Made by a program: the position numbers and the translations under genes. Source: Thermophilibacter provencensis (lineage in GTDB: Bacteria > Actinomycetota > Coriobacteriia > Coriobacteriales > Atopobiaceae). Taken from it: a DNA stretch of 64,000 nt. The notes under the pieces are model-generated. The model had not been told where the DNA came from and ran no database searches. It saw nothing but the letters and a program-made list of their open reading frames with translations. Shown here piece by piece: positions 1 through 9,997 of the stretch (the stretch's first letter is position 1; each line of letters starts with the position of its first letter). The DNA is taken from positions 2,243,201 through 2,307,200 of the forward strand of contig NZ_LT671417.1 of NCBI RefSeq assembly GCF_900128445.1, written 5' to 3'.

Positions 1-2231
1 GCGGAAAGCATCCCGCCGAGGTCCGCCCCCACGGGGGCCTTCACCATCACGTGGCGGCGCACCTGGTCCTTCGCCCGCGCCCTGACGCAGTCGGCGGGGC
101 CGAGCACCTCCCAGCCGGGGGCGTCTGCCACGCGCTCGCGGACCGCGTCGGCGAGGCGGGCCGAGGCCTCCCGCACGCCCCGCTCCGAGCGGCCCCACAC
201 GACGGCGTTGGCGAGGCGGCCGAACGGCGGGTATCCCGCCTCGGCGCGCTCGGCGAGCTCCGCCTCGAGGAAGACGGAGCGGTCGTGGGACGCCACGGCG
301 CGCATGGCGGGGTGCGTGGCCCACCAGGTCTGCACGATGACCTCGCCGGGACGCTCCCCGCGGCCCGCGCGGCCCGCGACCTGCTCCAGGAGGTCGTAGG
401 TGCGCTCGGCGGCGCGGAAGTCCGGGAGCTTGAGCATCGTGTCCGCGTTGATGACGCCCACGAGCGTGACCTCCGGGAAGTCGAGCCCCTTGGCGATCAT
501 CTGCGTGCCCACGAGCACCGCGCACCCCGCGGCGTCGAACTGCTCGAGCAGGCGCTGGTGGGCGCCCTTGGCGCGCGTGGTGTCCGCGTCCATGCGGATG
601 ACCTCGACGTCTGCGGGCAGCAGCATGGAGAGCTCGTCCTCGACGCGCTGCGTGCCCACGCCGAAGGCGGCGAGGTAGCGGCTCCCGCAGTTGGGACAGC
701 TCGTCGAGGGGTCGGGGTAGGCGCGCACGGGCCAGCTCCTCCCGCAGGTGTGGCAGGCGAGCAGGTGCCCGCGCTCGTGGTAGGTGAGCGCCGTGGAGCA
801 GTGCGGGCACTCGGGCACGCAGCCGCAGTCCCGGCACATGAGGAAGTTCGCGAAGCCCCGGCGGTTGAGCAGCAGCACGGCCTTCTCGCGCCGCTCCGCG
901 ACGCCCTCGAGCGCCCTCACGAGCGGCGCCGAGAAGATCGAGCGCCCGCCGCCCCTGAACTGCTCCCCCATGTCGACCACGGTGACGCGCGGCAGCACCG
1001 ACGCGCCGGGGCGCTCCGGCATCTCCACGCGCGTCCAGCGGGCGCCGCCGAAGCCGCCCTCGCGGCAGCGCTCGAGCGCCTCGAGGGAGGGCGTTGCCGA
1101 CCCCAGCACGAGCGCCGCCCCGCGCTCGCGGGCAAGCCGGGCCGCGACCTCTCGCGCGTGGTAGCGCGGGGACTTGTCCTGCTTGTAGGAGCCCTCGTGC
1201 TCCTCGTCGATGATGACGAGCCCGACCTCGGCGAGCGGGGCGAAGAGCGCCGAGCGTGCGCCCACCACCACGTGGGCGCGACCGGCGCGGACGAGGTCCC
1301 ACTGGTCGAAGCGCTCGCCGGCGGAGAGGCGCGAGTGGAGCACGGCCACCTCGTCGCCGAAGCGGCTGCGAAAGCGGCCCACGGTCTGCGCCGTGAGCGA
1401 GATCTCGGGCACGAGGACGAGCGCGCCGCGGCCGTCCGCGAGGGCGCGCTCGATGGCCGCGAGGTAGACCTCGGTCTTGCCGGAGCCGGTGACGCCGTCG
1501 ACGAGCACCACGTCTCCCCGGCCGGCGGCGCGCGCCTCGTCGATGGCGGCAAGGGCGCGGCGCTGCCCCTCCGTGAGGCGCTCGGGCCGCGGCGCCGCGG
1601 CGGACGAGAGCGTGGTGTCGTCCGAGCCGCGGATCTGCCGACGGCTCTCAACCGCCACGACGCCCCTCTTGGCGAGCGCCGCCACGGCGGACGTGGCGCC
1701 CGGGATGGTGGCGGAGAGCTCGGCCACGCGCTGCGGGCCCTGGCGCAGGGCCTCGATCACCGCGCGCTGGCGCGAGGCGGTCCTGGCGGGGACGAAGTCG
1801 TTCGCCGCGGGGGTGAGGCTCGCCCAGCGGACGTCCACGGCGCCGGCGCGCTCGGTCTGGAGCTCCCAAGGGGCGTCCTCGGCAGCGCGCGTCACGCGGA
1901 GCTTCTGCCCCGGGGCCAGAAACGGGCGCACGGCATCACAGAGCGGGCACGCGTACTCGCGCGCCATCCACATGGCCACGCGGGCGGCCGCCTCGTCGAA
2001 GGCGGGCGGCGCGAGGACCTGGAGCACGGGCTGGACCCGCTGCGCCGAGACGCCCTCGGGGGGCTCCTCGGAGACGGCGAGCACGTAGCCCACCGCCATG
2101 CGGTGCGAGAAGGACACGAGGACCGTCGAGCCCGTCCTGGCCTCGCCCGCGAGCTCGGGCGGCACCGCATAGGAGAACGCGCCCTCGAGGTGGCGCGTCG
2201 GTATGTCGAGCACGACGCTCGCGTAGGGCAT
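1..2231 (-). CDS. priA: Primosomal protein N' (PriA helicase), C-terminus cut by window edge
   Basis: This is the replication-restart helicase that reloads the replisome at collapsed forks. About 743 residues are visible, read from an ATG at 2231 toward the left edge, where the gene runs out of the window. Walker A (GVTGSGKTEVY) and a DEEH box are present in the middle. They are followed by the PriA zinc region, with paired cysteines (CRDCGC, CPHC, CHTC, CPNC). The N-terminal 3'-end-binding part starts MPYASVVLDIPTRHLEGAFSY, which is typical of the family. The gene lies downstream of hipBA on the same strand with an 86-bp gap. The identification is secure; only the last residues are missing. 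Confidence 0.95.
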   Translation of the reverse strand, partial: MPYASVVLDIPTRHLEGAFSYAVPPELAGEARTGSTVLVSFSHRMAVGYVLAVSEEPPEGVSAQRVQPVLQVLAPPAFDEAAARVAMWMAREYACPLCDAVRPFLAPGQKLRVTRAAEDAPWELQTERAGAVDVRWASLTPAANDFVPARTASRQRAVIEALRQGPQRVAELSATIPGATSAVAALAKRGVVAVESRRQIRGSDDTTLSSAAAPRPERLTEGQRRALAAIDEARAAGRGDVVLVDGVTGSGKTEVYLAAIERALADGRGALVLVPEISLTAQTVGRFRSRFGDEVAVLHSRLSAGERFDQWDLVRAGRAHVVVGARSALFAPLAEVGLVIIDEEHEGSYKQDKSPRYHAREVAARLARERGAALVLGSATPSLEALERCREGGFGGARWTRVEMPERPGASVLPRVTVVDMGEQFRGGGRSIFSAPLVRALEGVAERREKAVLLLNRRGFANFLMCRDCGCVPECPHCSTALTYHERGHLLACHTCGRSWPVRAYPDPSTSCPNCGSRYLAAFGVGTQRVEDELSMLLPADVEVIRMDADTTRAKGAHQRLLEQFDAAGCAVLVGTQMIAKGLDFPEVTLVGVINADTMLKLPDFRAAERTYDLLEQVAGRAGRGERPGEVIVQTWWATHPAMRAVASHDRSVFLEAELAERAEAGYPPFGRLANAVVWGRSERGVREASARLADAVRERVADAPGWEVLGPADCVRARAKDQVRRHVMVKAPVGADLGGMLS

Positions 2232-2317
2232 GGACTCGGGTCCCCCGTTCTTCTCGCTGGGTGTCCGGACTCTCAATTGTACCCGGCGGCGCCGTCCGCG
2301 GCGCCGCGCCGCGCGGG

Positions 2318-3607
2318 CTAGAGCAGCGCCAGCGTCTGCCGACAGTTCTCAGTCACCGGGCCGAGCAGCCGCTCGCGCAGCTCGTCGGCGCCCGGCAGCG
2401 CGAATGACTCCTCGAACACCTCCTCCATGGCAACGGGGACCTCTTGCGCGAGGTCAGCCATGAGCGCGAGGCACGACTTCGTCGTGAAGCCCGCACGGCC
2501 GAGCAGCCCCGCGAGCTCAGCGTCGCCCTCGCCCGCGTAGCGGCGGATGGCTCCAGCGCCCACGCGCCCCACGCGATTCTCTCCGCCGACGGACATGGCA
2601 AGACGCGCGCGGCACCTCATGCGCTCGTAGGCAAGGCCCGAGGCGACGTCGTACATGGGGGCAAGGCCGGCGTTTCTCCCCAGGCCGAGCAGCACGGAGT
2701 AGTTCTTGGCATGGGCGTCGGGCGCGCCAATGAGCACGTTGAAGAAGAGCTGGTGGGAGAAGAGCAGCAGATTGAGCTTGCTGTGGACCGTCCTGGCGAA
2801 CAGCCTCAGGACGTCACGCGCCGTAGGGCCTCCGTCCGCGGTGTACTTGTTGTCCGGCATCACCGAGAGCGCCTGGCAGAGGTCCTCCTGGTGCAGGCGC
2901 GCCACCGCGCCCGTGGCGTCTACCACGCGGTCGTAGCGCTCCACGACAAGCGCCGGCTCGTCCTCGAAGAAGCGGTAGTCCACGCTTGCGGCCGAGACGC
3001 CGCAGCGCTGGGCGCACCGCATGCACACGTACTCGTTGAGTGCCTGCAGGCGAAAACCCGCCACCCCGCTCTTGAGGATGTGCGTGGTCGGGGCTGCACC
3101 GCGGCACTCGTACCATCTGCCGCCCCTCCCCGCAAGCGCTAACTTGCCCTGGCTCCCGCCGAGCGACCAGCGCTCCCCCATGCCCATCCACGTGACGTCC
3201 CCCTCGTCGCGCACGGTCCTGAGTCGCAGGGCGACCTCGTGGTCCGCGAGCTCGCGGAGCTCCCCCGTGCGCGTCACGACCTCCCCAAGGCGCTCCGGAC
3301 GCACGAACTGCACCGCCCCCGGGCAGTCCAGGCCAATGTGATCGAGCAGCGCCACGGGGTTGTTGGCGCTCACGTCATGCTCGCGCCCTATGGCGCGACG
3401 CTGGCGCTCGCCGTCAGGAAGCAGGCCGAAGAGGTACGGGCGAACCACGTCCTGCCCGTAGGTCCGGTTCGAGACGGGCATGGAGAGCGAGAGCGGGACG
3501 CCGCGGTAGGACTCGTCGTAGCGAAAGCTCATCAGACCGCGCCCGTCCTGGTGAAGCGTCCCTGCGGGAACGCCGGCGATAAGGACGCGGAGATCGACGA
3601 CGGCCAC
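2318..3607 (-). CDS. hipA: HipA-type serine/threonine kinase toxin
   Basis: The product is a 429-residue HipA-like kinase, close to the usual 440. In the characterised family this kinase phosphorylates glutamyl-tRNA synthetase and causes growth arrest. The N-terminal HipA domain includes the motif RPYLFGLLPDGE. The catalytic part carries GAPDAHAKNYS (the catalytic Asp and Asn loop) and APMYDVAS (the metal-binding Asp). The start is a GTG only 2 bp after the stop of hipB, so the two are co-translated from the promoter upstream of hipB. No catalytic residue appears lost, so the toxin looks intact. The target in this organism is not known from the sequence. Confidence 0.9.
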   Translation of the reverse strand: MAVVDLRVLIAGVPAGTLHQDGRGLMSFRYDESYRGVPLSLSMPVSNRTYGQDVVRPYLFGLLPDGERQRRAIGREHDVSANNPVALLDHIGLDCPGAVQFVRPERLGEVVTRTGELRELADHEVALRLRTVRDEGDVTWMGMGERWSLGGSQGKLALAGRGGRWYECRGAAPTTHILKSGVAGFRLQALNEYVCMRCAQRCGVSAASVDYRFFEDEPALVVERYDRVVDATGAVARLHQEDLCQALSVMPDNKYTADGGPTARDVLRLFARTVHSKLNLLLFSHQLFFNVLIGAPDAHAKNYSVLLGLGRNAGLAPMYDVASGLAYERMRCRARLAMSVGGENRVGRVGAGAIRRYAGEGDAELAGLLGRAGFTTKSCLALMADLAQEVPVAMEEVFEESFALPGADELRERLLGPVTENCRQTLALL

Positions 3608-3609
3608 GG

Positions 3610-3990
3610 CTACGTCCCCTCTCCGACAAGGGTGATTCCCTGCTCGCGCGCGATCTCGCGATAGAGCTCGTCATAGGAGGACACCTGGGGCGACGGGGCG
3701 ACGGGCGCCTGTCGCGGGGCGGGATCTCCGACCGCGGGGAGCGCGACGCCCGCCGAGCCGGCGGCAACCCCCTCCCCCTGCACCGTGAGGGAGAGCCCGA
3801 GCGCCCCAAAGACCCCGAGTAGCTTGTCCAGCCGGATTCCCGTGGCGTCACCGAGCTCGAGCGAGGCGAGCAGCCGCTCCGAGACGCCCGACTCCGCCGC
3901 GAGCCGGGCACGGGTCATGTCCCGCGCCTCGCGGGCGCGTCGCACGTAGATTCCCGCCTGGCGCGGCACGTCGATGGGCATCGCGTCCAC
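3610..3990 (-). CDS. hipB: HipB-like XRE-family antitoxin and autorepressor
   Basis: This is a 126-residue helix-turn-helix protein. The XRE domain occupies roughly residues 10-75 (AGIYVRRAREARDMTRARLA, then SGVSERLLASLE). A proline-rich linker and an acidic C-terminal tail follow, ending EQGITLVGEGT; such a tail may contact HipA. The GTG at 3990 is preferred over the internal ATG at 3981 because GGGGAGAA sits just upstream of it. The gene is first in the operon with hipA and lies directly behind a palindromic operator, as expected for an antitoxin that represses its own promoter. Confidence 0.87.
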   Translation of the reverse strand: MDAMPIDVPRQAGIYVRRAREARDMTRARLAAESGVSERLLASLELGDATGIRLDKLLGVFGALGLSLTVQGEGVAAGSAGVALPAVGDPAPRQAPVAPSPQVSSYDELYREIAREQGITLVGEGT

Positions 3991-4008
3991 GTTCTTCTCC
4001 CCTCACGA

Positions 4009-4056
4009 CATGCAAAACTTTGCAGATAGATTAATATGCAGAGTTTTGCATGTCAA
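4009..4056 (-). promoter_or_regulatory. hipBA promoter with palindromic HipB operator
   Basis: Two 16-bp arms (4009-4024 and 4037-4052; CATGCAAAACTTTGCA and its inverse) match with one mismatch around a 12-bp AT-rich spacer. On the minus strand a perfect -35 hexamer TTGACA lies at 4056-4051 and overlaps the distal arm; an AT-rich -10 region lies in the spacer. A repressor bound here would block RNA polymerase. The AT content contrasts sharply with the surrounding GC-rich DNA. Confidence 0.8.
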
Positions 4057-4063
4057 CGCGGGG

Positions 4064-4990
4064 CTAGCGACCCCTCCGCGCGGGGACGAGGCGCCGCGCC
4101 CGGCCGCGGAGCGCCCCCATGGGGGCGCTGACGTCGATCCCGAGGATGGCGTTTGCCACCCAGAGGAAGAAGAGCAGCACGATCACGGGGATCACGCAGG
4201 ACGTCACGATCATCACGGCGAGCCACTCTATGAGGGCGTTCACCTGGTCGAGGACGCCGTCCGTGATGCTGGTGAGCCCGTCTGCCACCATGCTTGGCAG
4301 TTTGAGGATGAAGTCGAGCGGAGAGCCGCCCTCGTCCGACTGCTCGTCCGGCTGCGTCTCGGCGACCTCCTCGACCGGGGCGACGGAGTCCGCATAGGTG
4401 TCGTCGATCATCCGCGTGACGGCGACGCTCGCCGGGATCGTGACGAGGATGACGAGCGCGAGCGCCACGAGCTTGGCGGCGAGCCGGGCGAGCGCCCCGT
4501 CCCAGGAGACTCTCCCGGCGAGGAGCACGGCGGCGGCGAGCAGCGCGCAGGCGGCGGGGACGAGTATCCCGAAGGCGGCGAGGCCGAAGATGGTGAGCAG
4601 GTACTTCTCGAGGTAGAGGACCGAGAGCACGATGCCGAGGTCCCCGGAGACCTCCATGAGCTTCTCGGCGACGGGGGTCCCGGTGTCATCCGGGATGGCG
4701 GTGATCGCGGCGGAGAGGGCGGTCGAGCTCGCCACGAGGCCGAGGACGTTTGCCTTCTTCTCGTCGATGGTGGCGATGGTGTCGGCGTAGGTCTCCGGCG
4801 CGGAGAAGTGCTCGCGCAGCGGGAACCCGCTCACGAGGGCCACGACCACGAGCGCGACGGCGATGGCCGCCCGCGCGCGCAGGGAGAGTCCGGACGCGGC
4901 CGAGGGCCTGTCGAGCTCATCCGCGGGAAGCACGTAGACGGCCTCCCCCATCTCGTCGTCGGCGGCCTGGCGGCGCTCGAGCTTGTCCAT
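4064..4990 (-). CDS. Multi-pass membrane protein of unknown function
   Basis: The product has 308 residues. The acidic N-terminus (about 40 residues) is followed by a hydrophobic segment at about 41-60. An exterior or periplasm-like stretch comes next, then segments near 125-160 and 170-192, an acidic linker rich in Glu and Asp, and a final segment near 255-285. The tail is very basic (RGRARRLVPARRGR), which suggests it stays in the cytoplasm. GAGGGGGAGG precedes the ATG. I do not recognise a named family. It sits upstream of hipBA on the same strand, but hipBA has its own promoter between them, so no shared function is implied. Confidence 0.7.
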   Translation of the reverse strand: MDKLERRQAADDEMGEAVYVLPADELDRPSAASGLSLRARAAIAVALVVVALVSGFPLREHFSAPETYADTIATIDEKKANVLGLVASSTALSAAITAIPDDTGTPVAEKLMEVSGDLGIVLSVLYLEKYLLTIFGLAAFGILVPAACALLAAAVLLAGRVSWDGALARLAAKLVALALVILVTIPASVAVTRMIDDTYADSVAPVEEVAETQPDEQSDEGGSPLDFILKLPSMVADGLTSITDGVLDQVNALIEWLAVMIVTSCVIPVIVLLFFLWVANAILGIDVSAPMGALRGRARRLVPARRGR

Positions 4991-5117
4991 GTTGGCCTCC
5001 CCCTCATTCTTGGCGCGTCGTCACAACCTTACGTCCCCCGAGGGCGGCCGCGCAACGCCAGGCCCCGCAGGGGGCCGTCGCCGCGTCTGCATGGCGCGCG
5101 GACGGGCGGCGGGCGCC

Positions 5118-5510
5118 CTACGAGAAGAGCTCGGCGTCGAGCGAGGAGAGCTCCGCGGGAACCGCGGCGGGGTCGCAGTCGAAGGACTCCGCAACGGCGC
5201 GCGCCTGAAGGCGCCTGAGCCCGGCGAGGTCGCCCTCGCCGCGCGCCTCGTAGACGCGCGAGAGCCTGTCGAGCGCATAGCACACGTACGCGGCGACCGT
5301 GTCGCCCATGCCGGAGAGAACCATCATCGTCACGAGGGAGTCGGGGGCGAGAGAGAGCGCCGTCGCGCGGTCGAGCTCGAGGAGCTCCGCCACCTGCGAC
5401 TCAACGTCCTCGCACGCGCCGGCCTCGCCACCGAGCGCCCGGCGCAGCGCCTCGCTCACGCCGTCCACGAACTGACCCACGATTTCCAGGATATAGTCTC
5501 GCTGCAGCAT
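5118..5510 (-). CDS. Small helical protein, DUF6483-like
   Basis: A 130-residue, mostly helical, acidic soluble protein beginning MLQRDYILEIVGQFVDGVSE. This opening resembles the short DUF6483 proteins of Firmicutes and Actinobacteria (from memory; not searched). The ATG at 5510 follows a good Shine-Dalgarno (GAGAGGAG). The frame stays open upstream into a palindromic repeat, but that extension has no ribosome-binding signal and is rejected. Function unknown. Confidence 0.65.
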   Translation of the reverse strand: MLQRDYILEIVGQFVDGVSEALRRALGGEAGACEDVESQVAELLELDRATALSLAPDSLVTMMVLSGMGDTVAAYVCYALDRLSRVYEARGEGDLAGLRRLQARAVAESFDCDPAAVPAELSSLDAELFS

Positions 5511-5581
5511 CGATGCTCCTCTCGTCACCCCGAAAGCATAGCGCGGACGCCAGCGGAGGTTGCCGACAAAGGTGACGGGAC

Positions 5582-5649
5582 CTGACAAAGGTGACAGGGT
5601 CAACTGTCAGGAAGCCTTTCCTGACAGTTGACCCTGTCACCTTTGTCAG
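5582..5649. repeat. Family A palindromic repeat, copy A1
   Basis: A perfect inverted repeat with 32-bp arms (5582-5613 and 5618-5649) and a 4-nt loop GCCT. The arm core is GACAAAGGTGACAGGGTC followed by AACTGTCAGG. A truncated extra copy of the outer arm (GACAAAGGTGACGGGAC) lies just upstream at about 5565-5581. It lies between the ABC fusion gene stop and the small gene start. There is no T-tract, so it is not a classical terminator. Confidence 0.9.
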
Positions 5650-5675
5650 CATCGTCCCTGTCAGCGCGCTCTCCA

Positions 5676-8600
5676 TCACTCGCTCCTCAGGGCCTCCACC
5701 GGGTCGCGGCGGCTGGCGGCGGAGCTCGGGATGAGGCCCGCCACGAGGGTCAGCACGACCGATATGCACACGAGCACGGCGGCCGAGGTCCAGGGTAGGC
5801 TCATGATGTTTTCCACGTTGTAGTCCGCGAGCACCCAGGCGTTCACCGGGACCGAGACGGCCACCACCACGGCGATGGCGAAGAGGCCCGAGATGAGACC
5901 CTCGATGAAGGTCTCGGCGTTGAACACGCTCGCGACGTTGCCCTTGGAGGCGCCGATGGCGCGCAGGATGCCGATCTCCTTCTTGCGCTCGAGGACGGAG
6001 ATGTAGGTGATGATGCCGATCATGATGGAGCTCACCACGAGCGAGATGCTCACGAAGGCGATGAGCACGAGCGAGATCATGTTCACGATGTCGGTGACGC
6101 TGCCCATGATGACGCCCATGTAGTCGGTGTAGGTGATGACCCCCTCCTCGTTGCCGGCGGCGCGCTGCTGGTCGTTGTAGGCGTCGATGACGTCGATGAC
6201 GCGCTCCTTGGCCTCGAAGTCCCTGGGGTAGATCTCGATGGCCGCCGGGTCGTCGGGCGTGGCGTAGCCGAGCGTCTGGAGGTTGTTGTCGTAGGTGAGC
6301 TGGCTCGCGTTGGCGTAGCTCTCCATGAGCGAGGTCAGGTCCTCGGCGTCCATGTTGAACTGCACCGCGCTCGAGAGCGCGTCCACGTCCACCGAGAACG
6401 CGTCCTGGAGGTTGGAGAGGCTCGCGGCGGCCTGGCTCGCGTACTGGGAGAGCACCTGGGTCATGGCGGCCTGGAGCTGGGACGAGATGGCCGAGCCGAT
6501 CTGGGAGGACATGCTCTGCATGAAGCCCTGGAGGTAGGGGGCGAGGTCGTTCGAGACGTAGCCGCGCACGATCTCCTCCACGCGGCCGCGGACGGCGGGG
6601 CCGGCCACGGCGTCGATCTGGGCCAGGATCGCCCGCGCGCCCTCGGTCGCGAGGTACTGCTCGAAGTACCCGACCACCTTCTGGGCGAGGTCGGGGTCCT
6701 CGGGGTCGAGGGCGCCGGCGTTCGCGCCCCACCACGCGACGAAGTCCTGCGCGAGCTGGCCGCCAAGGGTCGCGACCTCCTCGAGCTGCTCGGTGGTGAG
6801 CGTGGGGTCGGAGAGCTCCTGATCGAGGATGGACGAGAAGTCCGGGGCGGGCACCCCCGCGACGAGCGACTCAACGTCGATGGAGTCCGCCACGCCCGAG
6901 AGGTCGACCGAGAGCCCCGAGAGGTCGAGCCCCGAGGGGTCGAAGCCCGCCGCGAGGCCGGAGGTGTCGAAGGAGAAGGCGGAGCGCAGCCTGTCCTCGT
7001 CAACGGTGAAGAGGCTCTCAAGGTCCACGCCCTGGCGCGCCTCCTCCTGGAGAGTATCGAAGGACTTGCCGGTAAAGACGTCGACCTCGGGGTCTGCCAG
7101 CTGCTGCTGGACGATCTGCGAGCTCGCGGCGCGGTCCATCAGCTCGAGCGTGAGCTCGGGGGTGTAGGCGATGCCGGCGGAGAGCGCCTTGGCGTCGGAG
7201 GACTCGTTGGGGCGCACCACGCCCACGACGTGCAGGTCGAGCCCGTTGTCCACGGCGCTGGCCATGAACTGCTCGTCGGAGGACATGTTCGTCCAGCCGC
7301 CGGTCTCCTCGTTTCTTCGATAGGCGTCCGTGGGGGCGATCACCTTGAAGGAGAGGCCGAGCGCGTCGTCGTAGGTGAAGTCGACGTCCTCCCGCTCTAC
7401 CGTATTGTCGCCCGCCGTGCCGCTCATCGCGGAGTTCACCATCTTCGTGAGCTCGGCAGGGTCGAGCACGCCGATTCCGTAGAGCGTGTAGTCGCTGATG
7501 CGGCCGCTCTGGGTGAGCACGAGCACGCACTCGTCGGCCGCGATGGCCCAGCGTCCGGCCACGACGTCGTACTGGGACTCGAGGAGCTCCTGGTCGTCGA
7601 TCATCTCGTTGAAGACCGACATCCCGCCGGTGGACATGCCCGCCGTGGCGGTTCCGGACGCGCCGCCGGTCATGGCCGTGGAGAGCGCGTTGGGGTTGAG
7701 CTGGACCGCTCCCCCCGAGGTGTCCGCCTTATAGACGAGCGGCGTGAGGCCGTAGTCGTACTGGATGGCGTTGACGTCCTCGTCGAGGCCCTCAGGGTTG
7801 GTCTCGAGGTAGGACTTGAGACCGGAGAGGTCGTTGGAGCCAACGGAGGCGAACATGTCCGTAAGCATCATGAACTCGGGAATCTGCCCGTCCCCGTCCT
7901 TCTCGCCGTCCCCCTCGCCCTCCTCGGACGCGGCGGCGCCGTCGCCCGGGCCCGCGTCCTCCGAGAGCATGCCCGAGATGTCCATGCTCTGCTTGCTGAT
8001 GGTGAGCGGGTAGCTCGAGAGCGTGTCCTCCTCAACCTTGGCGATGTACTCGTTGACGCCGTTGGCCAGGGCCAGGATCGCGGCGATGCCGATGATGCCT
8101 ATGGAGCCGGCGAAGGCCGTCATGATGGTGCGGCCCTTCTTGGTCATGAGGTTGTTGAAGGAGAGCCCGAGCGCGGTGAGGAAGCTCATGGAGGTGCGCC
8201 GGGCATGCTTGGCCTCGCGGCGCGGAGCCGTGGCCGGGTCGAAGGGGCCGGAGTCCGCCGTGATGCGGCCGTCGGCAAGCTCGACGATGCGCGTCGCGTA
8301 CTGGTGGGCGAGCTCGGGGTTGTGCGTGACCATGATGACCAGGCGGTCCCGCGCGACCTCCTTGAGGAGGTCCATGACCTGCACGGAGGTGGCCGAGTCG
8401 AGGGCGCCGGTGGGCTCGTCCGCGAGCAGGATCTCCGGGTCGTTGATGAGGGCACGCGCGATGGCGACGCGCTGCATCTGGCCGCCGGAGAGCTGGCTCG
8501 GGCGCTTGTTCACGTGGTCGGCGAGGCCCACGCGCGCGAGGGCGTCGAGCGCGCGGCGGCGGCGCTCGGCACGCCCCACGCCCGAGAGCGTGAGCGCGAG

Positions 8601-8915
8601 CTCGACGTTTGCGAGGATGGTCTGGTGCGGGATGAGGTTGTAGCTCTGGAACACGAAGCCGATGCGGTTGTTGCGGTAGGCGTCCCAGTCGCGGTCCTTG
8701 TACCTGCGGGTGGAGATGCCGTCGATCACGAGGTCGCCCTCGTCGAAATGGTCGAGGCCGCCCACGATGTTGAGCATCGTCGTCTTGCCGGAGCCGGAGG
8801 GGCCGAGCACCGCCACGAACTCGCTGTCGCGGAAGGCCACTGAGACGTGGTCGAGCGCGACCTGCGTGAAGCCCGCCGTGACGTAACGCTTGCAGATGTC
8901 ATTGAGCTCGAGCAT
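5676..8915 (-). CDS. MacB-type ABC transporter, ATPase fused to FtsX-like permease
   Basis: A 1079-residue single-chain ABC transporter. Residues 1-230 form the ATPase: Walker [10 protein letters not shown], signature LSGGQMQR, and [13 protein letters not shown]. After a linker comes one transmembrane helix (about 265-290). A very long extracytoplasmic region of roughly 550 residues follows, with coiled-coil-like and Ser/Asp-rich stretches. Three C-terminal FtsX helices complete it. This layout matches MacB/LolD-LolE-like mechanotransmission exporters of peptides, lipids or antibiotics. The ATG at 8915 has a strong site (CCGGAGGAACCAC), so the longer in-frame start is rejected. It is divergent from a response regulator gene 180 bp away, which may control it. 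Confidence 0.88.
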   Translation of the reverse strand: MLELNDICKRYVTAGFTQVALDHVSVAFRDSEFVAVLGPSGSGKTTMLNIVGGLDHFDEGDLVIDGISTRRYKDRDWDAYRNNRIGFVFQSYNLIPHQTILANVELALTLSGVGRAERRRRALDALARVGLADHVNKRPSQLSGGQMQRVAIARALINDPEILLADEPTGALDSATSVQVMDLLKEVARDRLVIMVTHNPELAHQYATRIVELADGRITADSGPFDPATAPRREAKHARRTSMSFLTALGLSFNNLMTKKGRTIMTAFAGSIGIIGIAAILALANGVNEYIAKVEEDTLSSYPLTISKQSMDISGMLSEDAGPGDGAAASEEGEGDGEKDGDGQIPEFMMLTDMFASVGSNDLSGLKSYLETNPEGLDEDVNAIQYDYGLTPLVYKADTSGGAVQLNPNALSTAMTGGASGTATAGMSTGGMSVFNEMIDDQELLESQYDVVAGRWAIAADECVLVLTQSGRISDYTLYGIGVLDPAELTKMVNSAMSGTAGDNTVEREDVDFTYDDALGLSFKVIAPTDAYRRNEETGGWTNMSSDEQFMASAVDNGLDLHVVGVVRPNESSDAKALSAGIAYTPELTLELMDRAASSQIVQQQLADPEVDVFTGKSFDTLQEEARQGVDLESLFTVDEDRLRSAFSFDTSGLAAGFDPSGLDLSGLSVDLSGVADSIDVESLVAGVPAPDFSSILDQELSDPTLTTEQLEEVATLGGQLAQDFVAWWGANAGALDPEDPDLAQKVVGYFEQYLATEGARAILAQIDAVAGPAVRGRVEEIVRGYVSNDLAPYLQGFMQSMSSQIGSAISSQLQAAMTQVLSQYASQAAASLSNLQDAFSVDVDALSSAVQFNMDAEDLTSLMESYANASQLTYDNNLQTLGYATPDDPAAIEIYPRDFEAKERVIDVIDAYNDQQRAAGNEEGVITYTDYMGVIMGSVTDIVNMISLVLIAFVSISLVVSSIMIGIITYISVLERKKEIGILRAIGASKGNVASVFNAETFIEGLISGLFAIAVVVAVSVPVNAWVLADYNVENIMSLPWTSAAVLVCISVVLTLVAGLIPSSAASRRDPVEALRSE

Positions 8916-9097
8916 GTGGTTCCTCCGGAATGGCAGCAGATCCATTCATGGTACCCAAACCACCCTCCCCTCAGACCTTGCCTCACAATCGACGCCGCGG
9001 AGACACCCCGGTCGCGGGGGCGCCGCGCGCGGCGCCCTCCCGCCGCCGCCCGCCCGAAGATTTGGCACAATGGGGGCGGTCGAGAGGAGTCAGGCGC

Positions 9098-9808
9098 ATG
9101 GCACGGGTTCTGGTCATAGAGGACGACGCGGCGATCAACGAGGTGGTGGCGACGAGGCTCTCCCGCGACGGCCATGCCGTGACGCAGGCGTTCTCCGGGT
9201 CCGAGGCGCGTCTCCTCCTGGGCTCGGCGGGCGAGAAGAGCAGCGGCTTCGACGTCGTTGTCTGCGACCTCATGCTGCCCGGCGCCACCGGCGAGGAGCT
9301 CGTCGGCCTCATTCGCTCCCGCGGCTCCGAGACGCCCGTCGTGGTGATCTCCGCCCGCACGACGGCCGCCGACAGGGTGGACCTTCTGCGCCTCGGCGCG
9401 GACGACTATCTCTCCAAGCCCTTTGACCTCGACGAGCTCGCCGCGCGCGTCGAGGTGCAGCTGCGCCATCGCGGAACGCCCGCCCCCGACGGCAGGACGC
9501 TGCGCTGGCGACGCTGGGAGCTCGACCCGGAGGCCCGCACGCTCGCGGTGGCCCCCGGCGAGGGGGACGAGCGGGGCGGCGCCGTCTCGCTCACCAGAAT
9601 CGAGTTCAACATCCTCGAGGCGCTCGTCCGCCGGCCGAACCGCGTGTTCTCGAAGTCGGAGCTCTTCGAGCTGGCCTGGGGCGAGCCCTTCGCCGGAGAC
9701 GACTCCACGGTTGCCGTGCACGTCTCAAACATCCGCTCCAAGCTCCGCGAGACCGGCACGGACGACTACGTCAAGACCGTCTGGGGCATGGGCTTCAAGC
9801 TCGCCTGA
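9098..9808 (+). CDS. OmpR-family response regulator of the LanFEG-like locus
   Basis: The product has 236 residues. The receiver domain starts ARVLVIEDDA with the acidic pair. The phospho-acceptor is the Asp of VVCDLMLPG and the switch Lys lies in YLSKPF. The C-terminal winged helix ends VKTVWGMGFKLA. ATG 9098 follows GAGAGGAG; a longer in-frame start lacks any signal. It precedes a transporter and a sensor kinase on the same strand, so the four downstream genes and this regulator are probably one sensory unit. A divergent ABC exporter lies on the other side. Confidence 0.9.
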   Translation: MARVLVIEDDAAINEVVATRLSRDGHAVTQAFSGSEARLLLGSAGEKSSGFDVVVCDLMLPGATGEELVGLIRSRGSETPVVVISARTTAADRVDLLRLGADDYLSKPFDLDELAARVEVQLRHRGTPAPDGRTLRWRRWELDPEARTLAVAPGEGDERGGAVSLTRIEFNILEALVRRPNRVFSKSELFELAWGEPFAGDDSTVAVHVSNIRSKLRETGTDDYVKTVWGMGFKLA

Positions 9809-9833
9809 GGCGGCGAGGCGGAGCCTGACAAAA

Positions 9834-9902
9834 CCTGACAGAGGTGACAGGGTCAACTGTCATGAGCCTTTCATGACAGTTGACCCTGTCACCTCTGTCG
9901 GG
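9834..9902. repeat. Family A palindromic repeat, copy A2
   Basis: Arms 9837-9865 and 9871-9899 are perfectly complementary over 29 bp with a 5-nt loop GCCTT; the core is GAGGTGACAGGGTCAACTGTC. A stray GCCTGACAAAA precedes it. It separates the response regulator from the transporter genes and could reduce read-through, but it lacks a T-tract. Confidence 0.88.
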
Positions 9903-9997
9903 TTCCGGCCGCATCCTCAAACTTTCTTAAGACTTGCCTCATGGTTTCTAAAGGCCCTCCTGCCAGACTGGAGGCAGCCTCTAGAAAGGAGCTCAGC

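Noticed and set aside
51-2321. A 756-codon open frame on the plus strand
   Set aside because: It is antisense to priA, is rich in Arg, Ala, Gly, His and Glu, and has no domain. High-GC third positions open such shadows throughout the window.
5511-5603. Longer start of the small gene at 5118-5510
   Set aside because: The extension is encoded by repeat A1 and spacer; ATG 5510 has a good site.
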